Shown here in pieces: positions 46,834 through 58,341 of a stretch of 64,000 nt of DNA. The position numbers and the translations under genes were made by a program. The stretch is taken from NCBI GenBank assembly GCA_026119855.1, contig JAOWBW010000382.1, forward strand, positions 1 to 64,000, given 5' to 3'. The DNA comes from Campanula takesimana. Lineage: Eukaryota; Streptophyta; Magnoliopsida; Asterales; Campanulaceae. Every line of letters starts with the position of its first letter. Positions within the stretch are counted from its first letter, which is position 1. The notes below the pieces were generated by a model that saw only the letters and a list, made by a program, of their open reading frames with translations, was not told the origin of the DNA and ran no database searches.

Positions 46834-47172
46834 GAATAATACTAGCAAAATCTTGCTCACAAAATCCTAGGTGTAATGGTTTTATTGGTGCTTTTAAGTA
46901 GAGTGTGGCGGGTCCATTATCGATGCAACCAAAAAAATATCGTCACTTCATCTTGTGAGCAAGATTTTGTGAGAGTCCGTAAGGAGTGGCTCAGTGGTAG
47001 AGCCAAACTTCACAATGTGTGAGGTCTCGGGTTCGATCCCTTCCCATACCTCCTAGGACATCATTATTATAAGGGGGTAAGTGGGAAACCACTATCGATC
47101 CTCTTTAAAAAAAAAAGTGTAAAAAAAAAAGCAAGATTTTGTGAGCTTATTTTGTGCCCCTAGCATTGCTCT
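46834..47172. mobile_element. hAT-type MITE carrying a SINE
   Basis: GAATAATACTAG and the complement of AGAGCAATGCTAGG are the ends, with TSD ACTTTCAA (46826-46833, 47173-47180). Without the SINE and its TSD it is about 167 bp, like its relatives at 5625 and 24317. Confidence 0.9.
46974..47130 (+). mobile_element. tRNA-derived SINE
   Basis: A perfect 15-bp TSD GCAAGATTTTGTGAG lies at 46959-46973 and 47131-47145. The head has RNA polymerase III box A (TGGCTCAGTGGT) and box B (GGTTCGATCCC) about 35 nt apart. The tail ends in A-rich runs (A10, GTGT, A10). At 157 bp it is the usual size of plant SINEs. It would be copied in trans by a LINE reverse transcriptase. Confidence 0.93.
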
Positions 47173-47351
47173 ACTTTCAAAGTCAAATATTTTTGTGTAA
47201 GAATTTTTTTAATATCGTATAGACAGTGCCTAAGTAATACTTGAATAAATATTTTTGGGGCGTTCCAAGTCATTCTTTGAGGGCATTTGTTAGGAGGTTG
47301 AGAGATATTTTCAATCAAGTAAAGTATTTAGTTACCTAAATTGGTATTTAT

Positions 47352-47538
47352 TGTTGAGCCAACTTAAGAATGTTACTTATGTTGAGAGTATTTCTAATTA
47401 AAAATAACATATTAAAATAAAGAGATTTGCTGAATTTTTAATAGAATTAGGACTCATATAATTTGAGTATAAATATAAATTCACATTGAGATATTGAATA
47501 ACAAAGAAATTATATTAATCTCTCTCCATATTTTAACA
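47352..47538 (+). mobile_element. Possible decayed copia-type LTR
   Basis: The stretch starts TGTTGAGCCAACTTAAG and ends CCATATTTTAACA, has a TATA-like GTATAAATATAAATT, and is followed by AATATCAAAA, which could be a worn primer-binding site, then ATGGATGTATTTTCAAC. No TSD or partner LTR was found. Confidence 0.35.
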
Positions 47539-47885
47539 TAATATCAAAATTTTAATTTTGGTAACGTTTGAAGTTGAGAATTCAACTGTTTCATTGAGAG
47601 TTACGTGTTTAGATACCACTCTTTATATTACAGTCTTTATATTATGGATGTATTTTCAACTATTGTGAAGCAACATCTTCCTGATATTTATTAATGCAAG
47701 TGTGTCATTTGGTTTAAGAAAACTGTTTTTCTAATGTATGCCCTAATGAAACATGTTAAGCTTATTAAATAAGGAAATCAACACATTTGAAAAGATGGGT
47801 AAATTTTCCATGAGCTTTGTCTCCTGGAAATCAACAGACTTATATAAAGAAATCAACACATTTAAATGGCCTTGGATCTGCTCCT

Positions 47886-48071
47886 TGAAAGATAAAATAA
47901 AGACCTAGGAGAAGAAGTGAAGAAGAGATCACTCGGGACGGACGGAGTATAAAGATACACCTACTCAAATACAAACACTTTCTATATGTACATGAGATAC
48001 TCTACTCTACGGGTCCAAGACTTTTTCTTGTGACTTTGACCCGAGACTTGCGGGGCAATATATCGTTTACA
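47886..48071 (-). repeat. 3' LTR of the host element (internally deleted)
   Basis: Plus-strand ends are TGAAAGATAAAATAAAGACC and ATATCGTTTACA. Relative to the right LTR it lacks roughly 160 bp after CACTCGGGA. Confidence 0.8.
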
Positions 48072-48084
48072 CCCCCCCCCCAAG
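48072..48084 (-). other. Polypurine tract of the host element
   Basis: A run of ten C on the plus strand (G on the element strand) directly abuts the LTR. Confidence 0.6.
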
Positions 48085-48632
48085 CCAATCGTAGGTACCA
48101 AGATGTAGCTTGCCTGGAAATAGCGACAATAGTCGATTGATGTTGAATAGTAGTCTGAGGTATAGATGATCATGGCAAGGCATATATTGCCAATCCTTAA
48201 AGGGATATAGCGTGTAGTAATCATCGTGCTCTTCAATATTGTTGGAAGATAAGTCCAACGAAAATGGGACCAGGTTATTGTTTTTGTATATGGTTTGAAC
48301 TTCATCAATACTAAAACAAAAATGCCTAAGCTGATTTGCTGTAAAAGACCCCGAGGAAAGGTGTTGCTGAGCAGCTGCTTGCTGTATGGGGTGACTTTAA
48401 TAGCCTCTATAGAGGCACAAATAGGACTGACGTGCTTGGGAAGAGGTCTGGAGAGTGGGTTGAACAACTGCTGGGATTGGAGTACAAGGCCCAATAGAAG
48501 ACAAGTGGGCTGCTAAATCAATGGATCCACCGTGAGAGAAAACAGTTGGATTGGGCTGAGATTGCTCAGACCGGCTCAAAAGAGATGTGCAGACCAATGT
48601 TGGTAAACCGATGGCAACGGGATGGAGATCTA
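48072..48632 (-). other. Host element internal region, 3' part
   Basis: Short minus-strand frames such as 48397-48597 (SEQSQPNPTVFSHGGSIDL) resemble low-complexity gag-like linker. No protein family is recognised. Confidence 0.4.
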
Positions 48633-48882
48633 AGTTGAAACCGTGTATAGAGAAATAATATGGAGGAAAATAAAGTCAGTTTATTTCCCTTGAATGTCAT
48701 TGCCGAGTACATCTAACATTTATACATTGGATTCTTCCTTGGAGAGGAAGACTACTACTCCTACAAGTTAGCTCACAATATATATCCCTACCTAATTTAC
48801 ATACTACTAAATAGGAAAAGATATACAAACAAATAGGATGAGATATCCCAAAATATATGGGAATCTCGGTTGTATCTTAACA
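48633..48882 (-). repeat. 3' LTR of copia copy 2
   Basis: TGTTAAGATACAACC to GGTTTCAACT on the minus strand. It pairs with 54847-55096. Confidence 0.92.
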
Positions 48883-49937
48883 CCCCCTTCAAGTTGGAGC
48901 GTGTAGATCACAGCACCCAACTTGCCTAGAAGATGTAGAAACTGTTGACTGCCCAATGCCTTAGTAAGAATATCAGCTAGCTGTGAAGTCGTATGAACGT
49001 AACCAGTTGTGATGACACTTAACTGTACAGCATCGCGAACAAGATGACAGTCAACTTCAATATGTTTAGTTCGTTCATGATGGACAGGATTTCGAGCCAT
49101 ATGCAATGCAGATTGGCTGTCACATAGAAGAGTCATTGGAGTTGAACGTGAAATCCCAAAAGAATCAAGTAAACTACGAAGCCATTTCAGTTCACACGTG
49201 GCACTTGCCATAGAACGATATTCTACTTCGGCCGATGATCGCGAAATGGTAGTCTGCTTCTTGGTTTTCCCAGAGATCGGAGAGTGACCCAAGAAAACAA
49301 CGTAAGCAGTAAGTGATCGCCGGGTAAGAGGACAACTCGCCCAATCAGAGTCGCAATAAGCCCCAAGGTGTAAAACAGAATCGGATCGTAATAAAATGCC
49401 TTGGCCTGGACGATGTTTAAGATACCGAACAACACGTAGAGCGGCCGTCCAATGAGCCTTCTTAGGCCGAGTCATGAATTGTGCAAGAGTATGCACACTG
49501 TAGGATAGCTCCGGGCGAGTAATAGTTAGATAGATAAGTCGACCCACAAGTCGCCTATAAGCCTCAGGATCTCGTAAATCATCATCTTCGGTCAAAGCCA
49601 AACGGTGATTTTGTTCAATAGGAGTAATGGCTGGACGTGCTCCCAAAAGACCAGTCTCAGAGAGTATATCAAGTGCATATTTACACTGAGAGAGGAAAAT
49701 ACCACCCGGATGTGTGGCCACTTCAAGCCCCAAGAAATACTTAAGACGCCCGAGATCTTTCATGTGAAAATAAAGACTAAGATAGGCCTTGAAGCGACTA
49801 ATGACAACCGAATCATCCCCACCAATAACCAAGTCATCAACATAGACGAGAACGTGTATCTCAGCAGCGGAAGTCTTTAAAGAGAACAAATAATAGTCGG
49901 AACATGATTGAACAAATCCATGCCCCTTCAATGCCAT
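48883..49937 (-). pseudogene. Copia copy 2 RT C-terminus and RNase H
   Basis: A long open frame (48807-49937, running into the LTR) holds the catalytic YVDD of reverse transcriptase near residue 33, then CDSDWAS and SSAEVEY of RNase H. It starts downstream of the RT N-terminus, which is in other frames. Confidence 0.87.
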
Positions 49938-49985
49938 AGAAAGTTTTGCAAACCAACAACGAGGAGCATGCCGAAGACCATATAA

Positions 49986-50355
49986 TTATTTTTTAAGTTT
50001 ACAAACCTTCCCAGAAGACGAATCCGGATGTCCCAATGGCACCTTCATATATACATCTTCACTAAGATCACCGTGTAGAAAGGCATTATGAACCCATTTG
50101 ATGAATCTCCTATTTTTTAATCGCAACAATACTAAGAAAAATTCGTACCGTAACCATTTTGATGGTGGGTGCAAATGTTTCCTTGAAATCAACACCTTCA
50201 ACTTGTCTATTTCCCAAGATCACCAACCGAGCTACACAACGCTCAATTCTCCCATCAGCATTGTACTTTATTTTATAAACCCATTTGTTACCAATCACCT
50301 TCTTATCAAGAGAAGCATCCACCAATTCCCATGTTCCATTCCGATCAAGAGCATT
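49986..50355 (-). pseudogene. Copia copy 2 RT N-terminal fragments
   Basis: NGTWELVDASLDKKVIGNKW and FAPTIKMVTV are read in 50110-50355, and HNAFLHGDLSEDVYMKVPLG in 49986-50201. A stop replaces the Ser of the copy 1 motif KKSLYGLRQAP at 49986. A frameshift separates the two pieces. Confidence 0.8.
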
Positions 50356-50360
50356 AAGCT

Positions 50361-51823
50361 TGTTGGTCACAGAGGGCAACAAGGGTATAGAACCGCTAGA
50401 GGGGGGGGGAATAGCGGTCCAAAACTTTTTCAAAAATACCCTTAAAATTAACCGAGTACTTATCAGTTTGGCCAACTGCGGTTCAAAGCACAAGAACCAA
50501 ACTGATAAAATGCACAGCGGAGTTTGCGGTTTGGCCAAATAGGATAGTTAAAGAGTTGGGCGTTTTGACTCAGGTAGAAAAAACACTATGATGCAACTGA
50601 ATAGTTAAACTTAAAGTTCAAAGGAAAACACAATTCATCTTTCAAGTCATTTCATATATGAAGACAAGTTAAAGACCACAAACAAGAAAGATAAATAACA
50701 AGACAGAAAATAAAGATCAAACACACAAATTGAAGAGGTTCGTTCTTAAATGAACTACGTCCTCTACCTAGATGGTTAGTCTAGGATTTTCTAATAGCTA
50801 TGAGACTTGTATTAATTTAGAGGAGGTTTTACAAGATGAATCTAAACTCTAAACAATAAGTCTAACCTAAGCTATAATAACAACCGGTGTTTTCGAAGTA
50901 TATAATCTATGTGATCATATAAATCGGGTGTGTGTGTGGAAAGAAATCAAATGCTCTAAGTATCTAAATGATGGTTGAGCAAATGAAAGTCTTTCGGTGT
51001 AAAGGTTGAGTATGAAAGGTTGTTAGGCTTGAAGCTTTGATGAAGAAAACTGGGTTTGCTAAGGAGATGGTTTGAAGATATGAATATCTGGGTTTGAATC
51101 TTCAAAGCAAACTTGAACACTTGGGAATGAATCTCTTGAAGCTCAGCAACCTTCATTGTTGAGGAATGAAGGCTATTTATAGGCAATGCATCCTTGTGAC
51201 CGTTGGGTAAAGATTTGAATCAAATCTGAAGGGTACAGTGCTGTTGAATTCCCATTGGTTGAGCTGTCATTGTCGAACTTTGTTTTGTCTTGTAGTCCTA
51301 GGTAGTTGTAGCACCACTACCTGACATCCGTCCTTTGTTACAGAAAGGACTAACGGTAAACAATTCAAATTGCTTGGACAAGACCGACATTTCTTGCAGT
51401 AACTCCAAGTTAACTTAGAGTTATTTTGACATGACATAAAATATTCCTTTACGGTTGAAAGGAGAATATTTGTCTAAGGAATAAATGACATCTCTTTAAT
51501 TCTTCAATAACTGCACTGCGGTTCCACCAGGCATAGGAGCGGTTTGAAGGATGAACTTGATGTGCGGTTTCATCAAAGCCACAGACTGCGGTTTGATGAG
51601 GGTCTTAGGGTTCCATGCTGGTGGCTTAAAGATGATGACTTGAGACACCAAACCGCGAGGAGTAAAACCGAACTATACTCAGCCTAGACAATCAAAAATC
51701 TAGAAATGGACTTATCTAAAAATTGAAGTAGAACTTCATTACATGCGGTCCTAAAGTCCAGAAAAAGACACGTGGCATGGATCAATCAAATTAAGGTGGG
51801 TGTACTAACAATGAATCCTAACA
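50361..51823 (-). mobile_element. Solo LTR (1,463 bp) inside copia copy 2
   Basis: TGTTGGTCACAGAGG to GAATCCTAACA, with perfect TSD AAGCT (50356-50360, 51824-51828). Comparison with copy 1 shows the uninterrupted target. It shares ends with the LTR at 61471-62901 in the opposite orientation. A TATA-like CTATAAATAG on the minus strand near 51175 sets the orientation. The part 51510-51680 repeats GCGGTTT words. Confidence 0.92.
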
Positions 51824-51828
51824 AAGCT

Positions 51829-53421
51829 CTTTAGACATAGCCTCGCGCCATTGAGGAAGCTTAACCACCTCACTAAAATCTTTTGGCTCAACACCTGAGT
51901 CAATAGCAGCCAAAAAACAACGATGTGCAGACGAGAATTTGGTGCAATTGACAAAGTGTGATAAGGGATAACGAGTACCTGAAGATTTGGATTGAGGAGA
52001 TGGATGGGACGGGTGCGTAGCTTGAGTGGTATGTGCATGTGATTGTCCCAACTCATATTCAGAAGCTGGATATCTGGTAGAAGGAACCCTAACTCTCTGA
52101 CCACGTCCCAAATTTTCTGGCTCAATCAAATCGGCAGGCTGTTCAACCTGTTCAGTCAACTGTACAGGAATCTGTTCTGTCAACTGGTCAGTCACCTGGT
52201 CAGTTAGTTGGTCGGAAACTGTGTCAGGAACTTCATCAGTTGCCGGTATCTGCTCTGCCACCTGTTCGGTCACCTGTGCAGTGGGTTGTGCAGTCAACTC
52301 CCCAGTCACATGGACATCTTCTTCACAATCCTCCATATCATTGGAAGGACAAAGAAAAATATCAGAATCCGTGTATGCTCCATTTTTATCAGCCCGAACG
52401 TGAGCAAAAGGGAACTCCTTTTCCACAAAAATAACATCCCGAGAAACGAACAACTTATTCTCGTCAAGATCATACACATACCATCCTTTCTTGCCAAGAG
52501 GATACCCCAAGAACACACATCGTTTACTTCGACTTGCAAACTTATCATTATCACGCCGGGAATAATGTACATAACATAAAGACCCAAACACTCGAATGTG
52601 TGAGTAAGAAGGAGGCTTCCCAAAAATAATTTCATAAGGAGTTTTCTCGTTTAAAAATTTTGAGGGGGCTCGATTAATCAAGTGCCTAGCCGCCAACACA
52701 CACTCCCCCCAAAATTTGACCGGTAATTTTGCTTAAAACATTAAAGCACGAGACACATTTAAAATATGTCGATGCTTTCTTTCCACCCTTCCATTTTGTT
52801 GGGACGTACGAACATAAGTAGTGTGATGTTCAATTCCATGTTCAAGAAAATATTTTTCCAAACAAGTAAATTCCGTCCCATTATTACTCCGAATTTTCTT
52901 AACTCGTTTATTAAATTGCCGCTCTACCATGGCAAGAAAAATTTTCAAAATTTGGGAAACATCACCCTGGACTTGACCAAATAAACCCACACCGCACGGG
53001 AACAATCATCCACAATGGTTAAAAAATAAACAGCACCACACAAAGCAGGTTTCCGATAATCACCCCAGATATCACAATGGATTAAATTGAAAATTTCATT
53101 AGAATTACTGTCACTAAGTAAAAACTTGTCCCTACTTTGCTTAGCCTTGCAACAAATCTCACAAATGTCTTTATTAATACTAAGATGACTAATAAAAGGT
53201 AACAAACCCACTATTTTTCTTGACTGATGGCCGAGTCGCTGATGCCATAACTGAAAACTGCCAGATTGTCTAACGTTGCACACTTGCGTTGTCGGTGACC
53301 TCCTCAAGTAGTACAACCCTCCGTCCAGTTCACCCGTTCTGATCAAAATCTTCAAGACCCGGTCCTGTACAACACATTGTTTGTCAGAAAAATGCACCAA
53401 ATAATTAGAATCTCGAAGCAA
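51829..53421 (-). pseudogene. Copia copy 2 integrase region
   Basis: Pieces at 52945-53421 (HQRLGHQSRK, CDIWGDYRKP), 52733-53005 (RSNNGTEF, QQNGRVERKH) and 51818-52699 (integrase C-terminus and Gln/Thr-rich tail). The middle catalytic Asp is Asn here (SNNGT against SDNET in copy 1), and two frameshifts occur, so it is inactive. Confidence 0.85.
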
Positions 53422-54816
53422 TTGAGAGACAGATAAGAGATTGCAGTTAAAAGTTGGGGCATATAGAACATTTTTAAGACAAGATTCGTGGCAATCTCAA
53501 CGTTGCCTTCTTTCGTGGCTTTTATGTATCTCCCATTAGGCAAACCAATGTGATTCGCCTTAATATCATAAACATCACTGAGCAAAGAGATGTCCCCTGT
53601 TATGTGTCGGTTGGCTCCACTATCGACAAGCCAACGTTTATCATTCATCTTACCAGTTGCCTTTCCAGTTGTGCTGACAGTTGTCTGCACCTGTATTTGC
53701 ATAAAATTCTTGAAGTTGTTCCATTGATCTGCTGTGAATCCTAGCGCTCTTACCTGATCTGGAACCCCTGTCCCTTCAATACTGACCTCTGCATTGTTGG
53801 ATCTCGTGCTCATCTTCCCTTGTTCTTTTCCTCCCGAAAAGGATTGGCGTCCGCTTCTTCCTTTTGCTGGCTTGCCACGCTGATCTCCCAACCACTCTGG
53901 ATATCCTATCAGCTTGAAGCACGAATCTGTACTGTGTCCCTTCTTCTTGCAATGAGAGAAAGTGACATTGCTCAAATCCTTATTTTCTGTCAAGCCACCT
54001 GACGAGCCATCTGTGCTCACATCTGGTCTGTCAACTGGTCCATCAACTGTATGAACAGCAAAACTGGTTGGATTCGGGAATTCTCCATGTCCACCTCCCA
54101 GCACTTGTTCCTCCCGTACAACATTAGAATATGCCTTATTCACAGAAGGGAGAGGATCCGTGTTGACAATGGATGACTTTACATTCTCAAATTTTGGAGT
54201 TTCTAGCCCCATAACGAATTGATGCACACGCTCTTCCTCACGTCTATTCACCAAAACAGCCCCAATATTGCACTTATAACCCAAGCAAGAACATGTCGGA
54301 AGTGTCTCAAAATCATTGAGAGCATCCCATAGTTTCTTTATCCGCCCATAGTAAGAAGCCACGCTTTCATTCTTCCCTTGTCTGCAGTTTGCTATGTCCG
54401 CCTTCAACTGTTGAGTCTTCGGTCCATTCCCTAACGAAAATCGTTCCTTCAAATCATCCCACAAAACCTTCGCTTCGTCCACATATGTAATGGAGGAGTG
54501 AAGAGTCAGTTCTATCGTATTAAAAATACATGAAACAACCATGGAATTCACCATCCACCATTGGTCCGCTTCATCAGCATCGTCAGGACATGGGATTCTG
54601 CCATCAATGAATCCGGTTTTCGTCTTCGCTCGAAGCGATCCGTTGAAAAAATCGTGCCCATTCTTCATAAATCTCACCCTTCAACTGAACATGGGTGATA
54701 ATCATTCCTGGATTTTCACTTGTAGAAAAAAAATAAGGAGATCTCTTTTCTTCCTTTATCTCATTTCCTTTGCCAGAATTTTCAACTCCGGGTTTCTGAG
54801 CTTCGTCGCCGGCCAT
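53352..54816 (-). pseudogene. Copia copy 2 gag and protease
   Basis: Gag starts MAGDEAQKPGVENSG at 54816 and shifts frame near 54640. The frame 53352-54677 continues through gag (REEERVHQFVMGLETPK), the zinc knuckle FSHCKKKGHSTDSC, whose first Cys is Phe, and the protease motif WLVDSGANRHITGD. Confidence 0.85.
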
Positions 54817-54832
54817 AGTCTTTGATAAAACT

Positions 54833-54846
54833 GGGATCTGGTGCCA
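54833..54846 (-). other. Primer-binding site of copia copy 2
   Basis: The minus strand reads TTGGCACCAGATCCC next to the 5' LTR. Confidence 0.7.
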
Positions 54847-55096
54847 AGTTGAAACCTTGTATAGAGAAAGAATATGGAGGAAAATAAATTCAGTTTATTT
54901 CCCTTGAATGTCATTGTCGAGTACATCTAATATTTATACATTGGATTCTTCCTTGGAGAGGAAGACTACTACTCCTACAAGTTAGCTCACAATATATATC
55001 CCTACATAATTTACATACTACTAAATAAGAAAAGATATACAAACAAATAGGAAGAGATATCCCAAAATATATGGGAATCTCGGTTGTATCTCAACA
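54847..55096 (-). repeat. 5' LTR of copia copy 2
   Basis: 250 bp, followed by TSD ATCTA. Confidence 0.92.
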
Positions 55097-55101
55097 ATCT
55101 A

Positions 55102-56059
55102 CTGCACTGCTAGACTGAAGCGGGCATCTTAGGCCGGCTGGGTCTGGCGAGGTTGGAAACCAAGATTGGGCTGCTTGTGTCGGCCCATCTTTTAAAGAAG
55201 CAGTCTGGTTCTGAAGATGGGAGACCAATCTAGCCTCTGTAGAAAGCCTACCATTGTCATGTACTGAAGAAGAAGAATTTGACATCGGGCTAAGAGAAGA
55301 AAGGTTTTGTTGAAGTTGATTTTCTTTGTCAAGGAAAGATCTAGGAGCGGTAGAAGGTGGACTCGCCTCCCCAAAAGATGACAAGGATGTTTTTCTACAC
55401 CGATTTTCCTCATCAACAAGGTAATCAAAAAGAAAATCTAAAGAGATTTGTGGTTTTCGAAAATAATAATATTTGACAAATTTGTCAAATAATGGATCAA
55501 GTCATCAATAAGAAAATCAATGAGATCGATTTCGGAGATTGGACTACCAGCTCGGGTAAGAGCATAGGAAATCGTTTTCACTTCAGAAAAATAATTTTTC
55601 AGAGATTAAGAAGGGAGTTTTCGAAGACAAGAAAGTTGGTTGAGGAGATCATTAATATACCAATTTTTGGTATCACAGAGAAGAGAAGGAGATAACTCAT
55701 TAACATCAGTTAATGATTCTTCTTCATCAGATGAACAATCATTTGAATCTAAGGATTCATTTTGTTTTGGATATAACCAGTCTGATAAAGAAAAAGGAAC
55801 ACCATAAACGGTATTATTTGGTTCAAAACTATGCAAGCAATCTCTTGCGGTGTTACTAAGACCGTTACACAACTGACAAATATCATACGATGATGGTAAC
55901 GTATCAAAGCAAACGGGATCGTACCAAAAATCATCCATTGACAATAGAATAGAGAGAAAAAATATTTTTATATAAGAAAACAAAATTAATTTTAAGAAAA
56001 AGAAAACTAAAGTAAATTAAAAAAATATAGCGGAAGCGGAAATCAGGCCACCATGAATC
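55102..56059 (-). pseudogene. Host element internal region, 5' part, with unrecognised ORFs
   Basis: On the minus strand a frame begins MDDFWYDPVCFDTLPSSYDI at about 55935 and runs to 55606 with an acidic SSDEEESLTD segment. A second piece (55091-55384) is rich in Ser and Gln. A Cys pair (CQLCNGL) is visible in the first. I do not recognise the family. Position after the primer-binding site suggests a gag-like or non-standard product. Confidence 0.4.
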
Positions 56060-56075
56060 GGTGGCTCTGATGCCA
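56060..56075 (-). other. Primer-binding site of the host element
   Basis: The minus strand reads TGGCATCAGAGCCACC directly at the LTR edge, close to the initiator-tRNA-Met complement. Confidence 0.75.
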
Positions 56076-56304
56076 TGAAAGATAAAATAAAGACCTAGGA
56101 GAAGAAGAGAAGAAGTGAAGAAGAGATCACTCGGGAGAGACGGAATCAAGGTTACATACTCCTATGAGAATGAAAAGCACGGCTAGAAAAAATCCCAAAG
56201 ACTCAACTTGAGTCTTCCACTAGGATGCATTCTCATTATATAATGTTTACATAAGAGTCCTATTAACTAGTATCTCTATAATTAAGGAACATGATCAACA
56301 TAAA

Positions 56305-56305
56305 T

Positions 56306-56340
<35 letters not shown>

Positions 56341-57460
56341 GTTGGTGAGGAGTGTTGTGGGTTTGAAATGTGTACATTTTTTAGTTAAAGCTTGAATTTG
56401 GAGAAGCCACATTAACATCATCCTAAAATGTAATGACTTTTGGAATTCTCATTCTTAGCTAATACTATTAGTTAATCATATTAGTATTTATATAAGTTAA
56501 CTATTACTATTAATAGTATAAGTTAACCATTACTATTAATAGTATTAGTTAACAATATTAGTTACTATACAAGTTAAATATTACTATTAATTGTATTAAT
56601 TAACTATAATAGTTACTATATTAGTTAACTATTACTATTAATAGTATTAGTTAACTATAATAGTTACTATATAAGTTAATACTTACTATTAATAGTATTA
56701 GTTAACAATAATAGTTACTTTATAAGTTAGTTTTTATTATTAATAGTATTAGTTAACTATAATAGGTTATATACATTAACTATTACTATTATTAGTATTA
56801 TTTAATTATAACAGTTATTATATAAGTTAAATATTATTTTTTAATATTAATTAATCATAATAGTTACTATATCAATTAACTATTACTATTAATAATATTA
56901 GTTTATTATAATTATTATTGTTCCCTCCGTCCCAGTTTAAAGTTCTTACTTTCCTTTTTGGTGTGTCCCAATTTAAGGTTCATAATTGCTTTATTCCAAA
57001 AATGACAAAATATGAATAGTGCTTTGAAGAATCTTACCCTCAAAATGTTCATTTAATTACCAAAAAAAAAAAACCATTACTTGCATACCTTACTTTTCCC
57101 CCATTTGCTTTATAAATAGTGTTTGGACAATTATATCCTCACCTTCCTACTTGATTGACCCATTTTTCTTTGTTTTTCACTTGATTTTTAATAAGTGTGC
57201 AAAGTCAAACTAAGAACCTTAAATCGGGACGAAGGAAGTATTATTATAGAGATTAATCATTGCTATTAATATATATTAACTATTACAATCAATAATATTA
57301 GTTAATTATAGTAGTTATTATAATAATATTAATCATATAGATTAATTAGTATTATTAATAATATTAGTTAAAATGATAATTATTATATTAGTTAACTATA
57401 GTTAAAAAAAAATTAAGACATAGTATTGGGTTCCCGGGGAGATTACGGGTTACCCGCTAG
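56305..57460 (+). mobile_element. Non-autonomous Helitron A
   Basis: Starts TCTTATATATAT after an A and ends with a hairpin (CCCGGGGAGATTACGGG) then TTACCCGCTAG. Contains many TTAACTATTACTATTAATAG units and a Stowaway (56921-57238). No Rep/helicase. 3' joins Helitron B with no gap. Confidence 0.85.
56921..57238. mobile_element. Stowaway-like MITE inside Helitron A
   Basis: TTCCCTCCGTCCCAGTTTAA and AAATCGGGACGAAGGAAG ends. Interior matches 29349-29642. Confidence 0.82.
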
Positions 57461-58341
57461 GCTTATATATATTAAAGTTGGTGAGAAGGGCTATGATTTT
57501 GACACATAGACAAACATAGGTTAAATTTTCATTTGTGTGAAGCCACATCATCACCATCCTAAATGTGTGTGACTTTTGATATTCTCATTATTAGCTAATA
57601 CTATTAGCTAATAATCATAGTTATGATATAAGTTAACTATTACTATTAATAGTATTATTTAATTATAATAGTTACTATCTAAGCTAAGTATTACTATTCA
57701 TCTAATAATAATAGTTATGTTATAAGTTAACTATTACTATTAATAGTACTAGTTAATTATAATAGTTACTATCTAAGCTAAGTATTACTATTTATAGTAT
57801 TAGTTAACTATAATTGTTACTATATTAGTTAACTATTACAATTAATAGTATTATTCAACTATAATAGTTACTATAATATATAACTATTAATATTTGTATT
57901 AATTAACAATAATAGTTAACTATACAAGTTATTTTATAAATTAACTATTACTATAAATAGTATTAGTTAAGCATAATAGTTATAATATATGTTAATTTTT
58001 ACTATTAAGAGTATTAATTAGTTATAATAGTTACTATATTGGTTAAAATTATTATTAATAGTATTAGTTAATTATAATAGTTATTATAAATATTAATAAG
58101 TACTATTAATAATATTAGTTATTGATATTATTTTATAAATTAATTTTTACTATTAATAGTTTTAGTTAAGATGATGATTACTATTTTATTTAAATATAAT
58201 TAAAAAATTAATTTTTTATATACAATATATTTATATTACAAAAAAATGTTATACTACTTTATTAAATAAAATCACTAAAAGAGTAAGATACAAAAGAAAT
58301 AGCAAATTAGTTACCCGTGCAGATCACGGGTTACCCACTAG
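57461..58341 (+). mobile_element. Non-autonomous Helitron B, joined to A
   Basis: Starts GCTTATATATATTAAAGTTG (TC changed to GC) and ends with hairpin ACCCGTGCAGATCACGGGT then TACCCACTAG, followed by T. Same interior repeat words as A. Confidence 0.85.

Larger units (their letters stand above)
48633..55096 (-). mobile_element. Ty1/copia LTR retrotransposon, copy 2, with a solo LTR inside
   Basis: Perfect TSD ATCTA at 48628-48632 and 55097-55101, with LTRs of 250 bp each. Removing the inserted solo LTR and one TSD leaves 4,996 bp, against 4,995 bp for copy 1. Proteins and order match copy 1. By eye the LTRs differ at about nine positions, so it is older than copy 1. Confidence 0.95.

Noticed and set aside
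46977..47045. A tRNA gene
   Set aside because: Boxes A and B are present but the sequence does not fold into a full cloverleaf by eye, and the A-rich tail and 15-bp TSD show a SINE.
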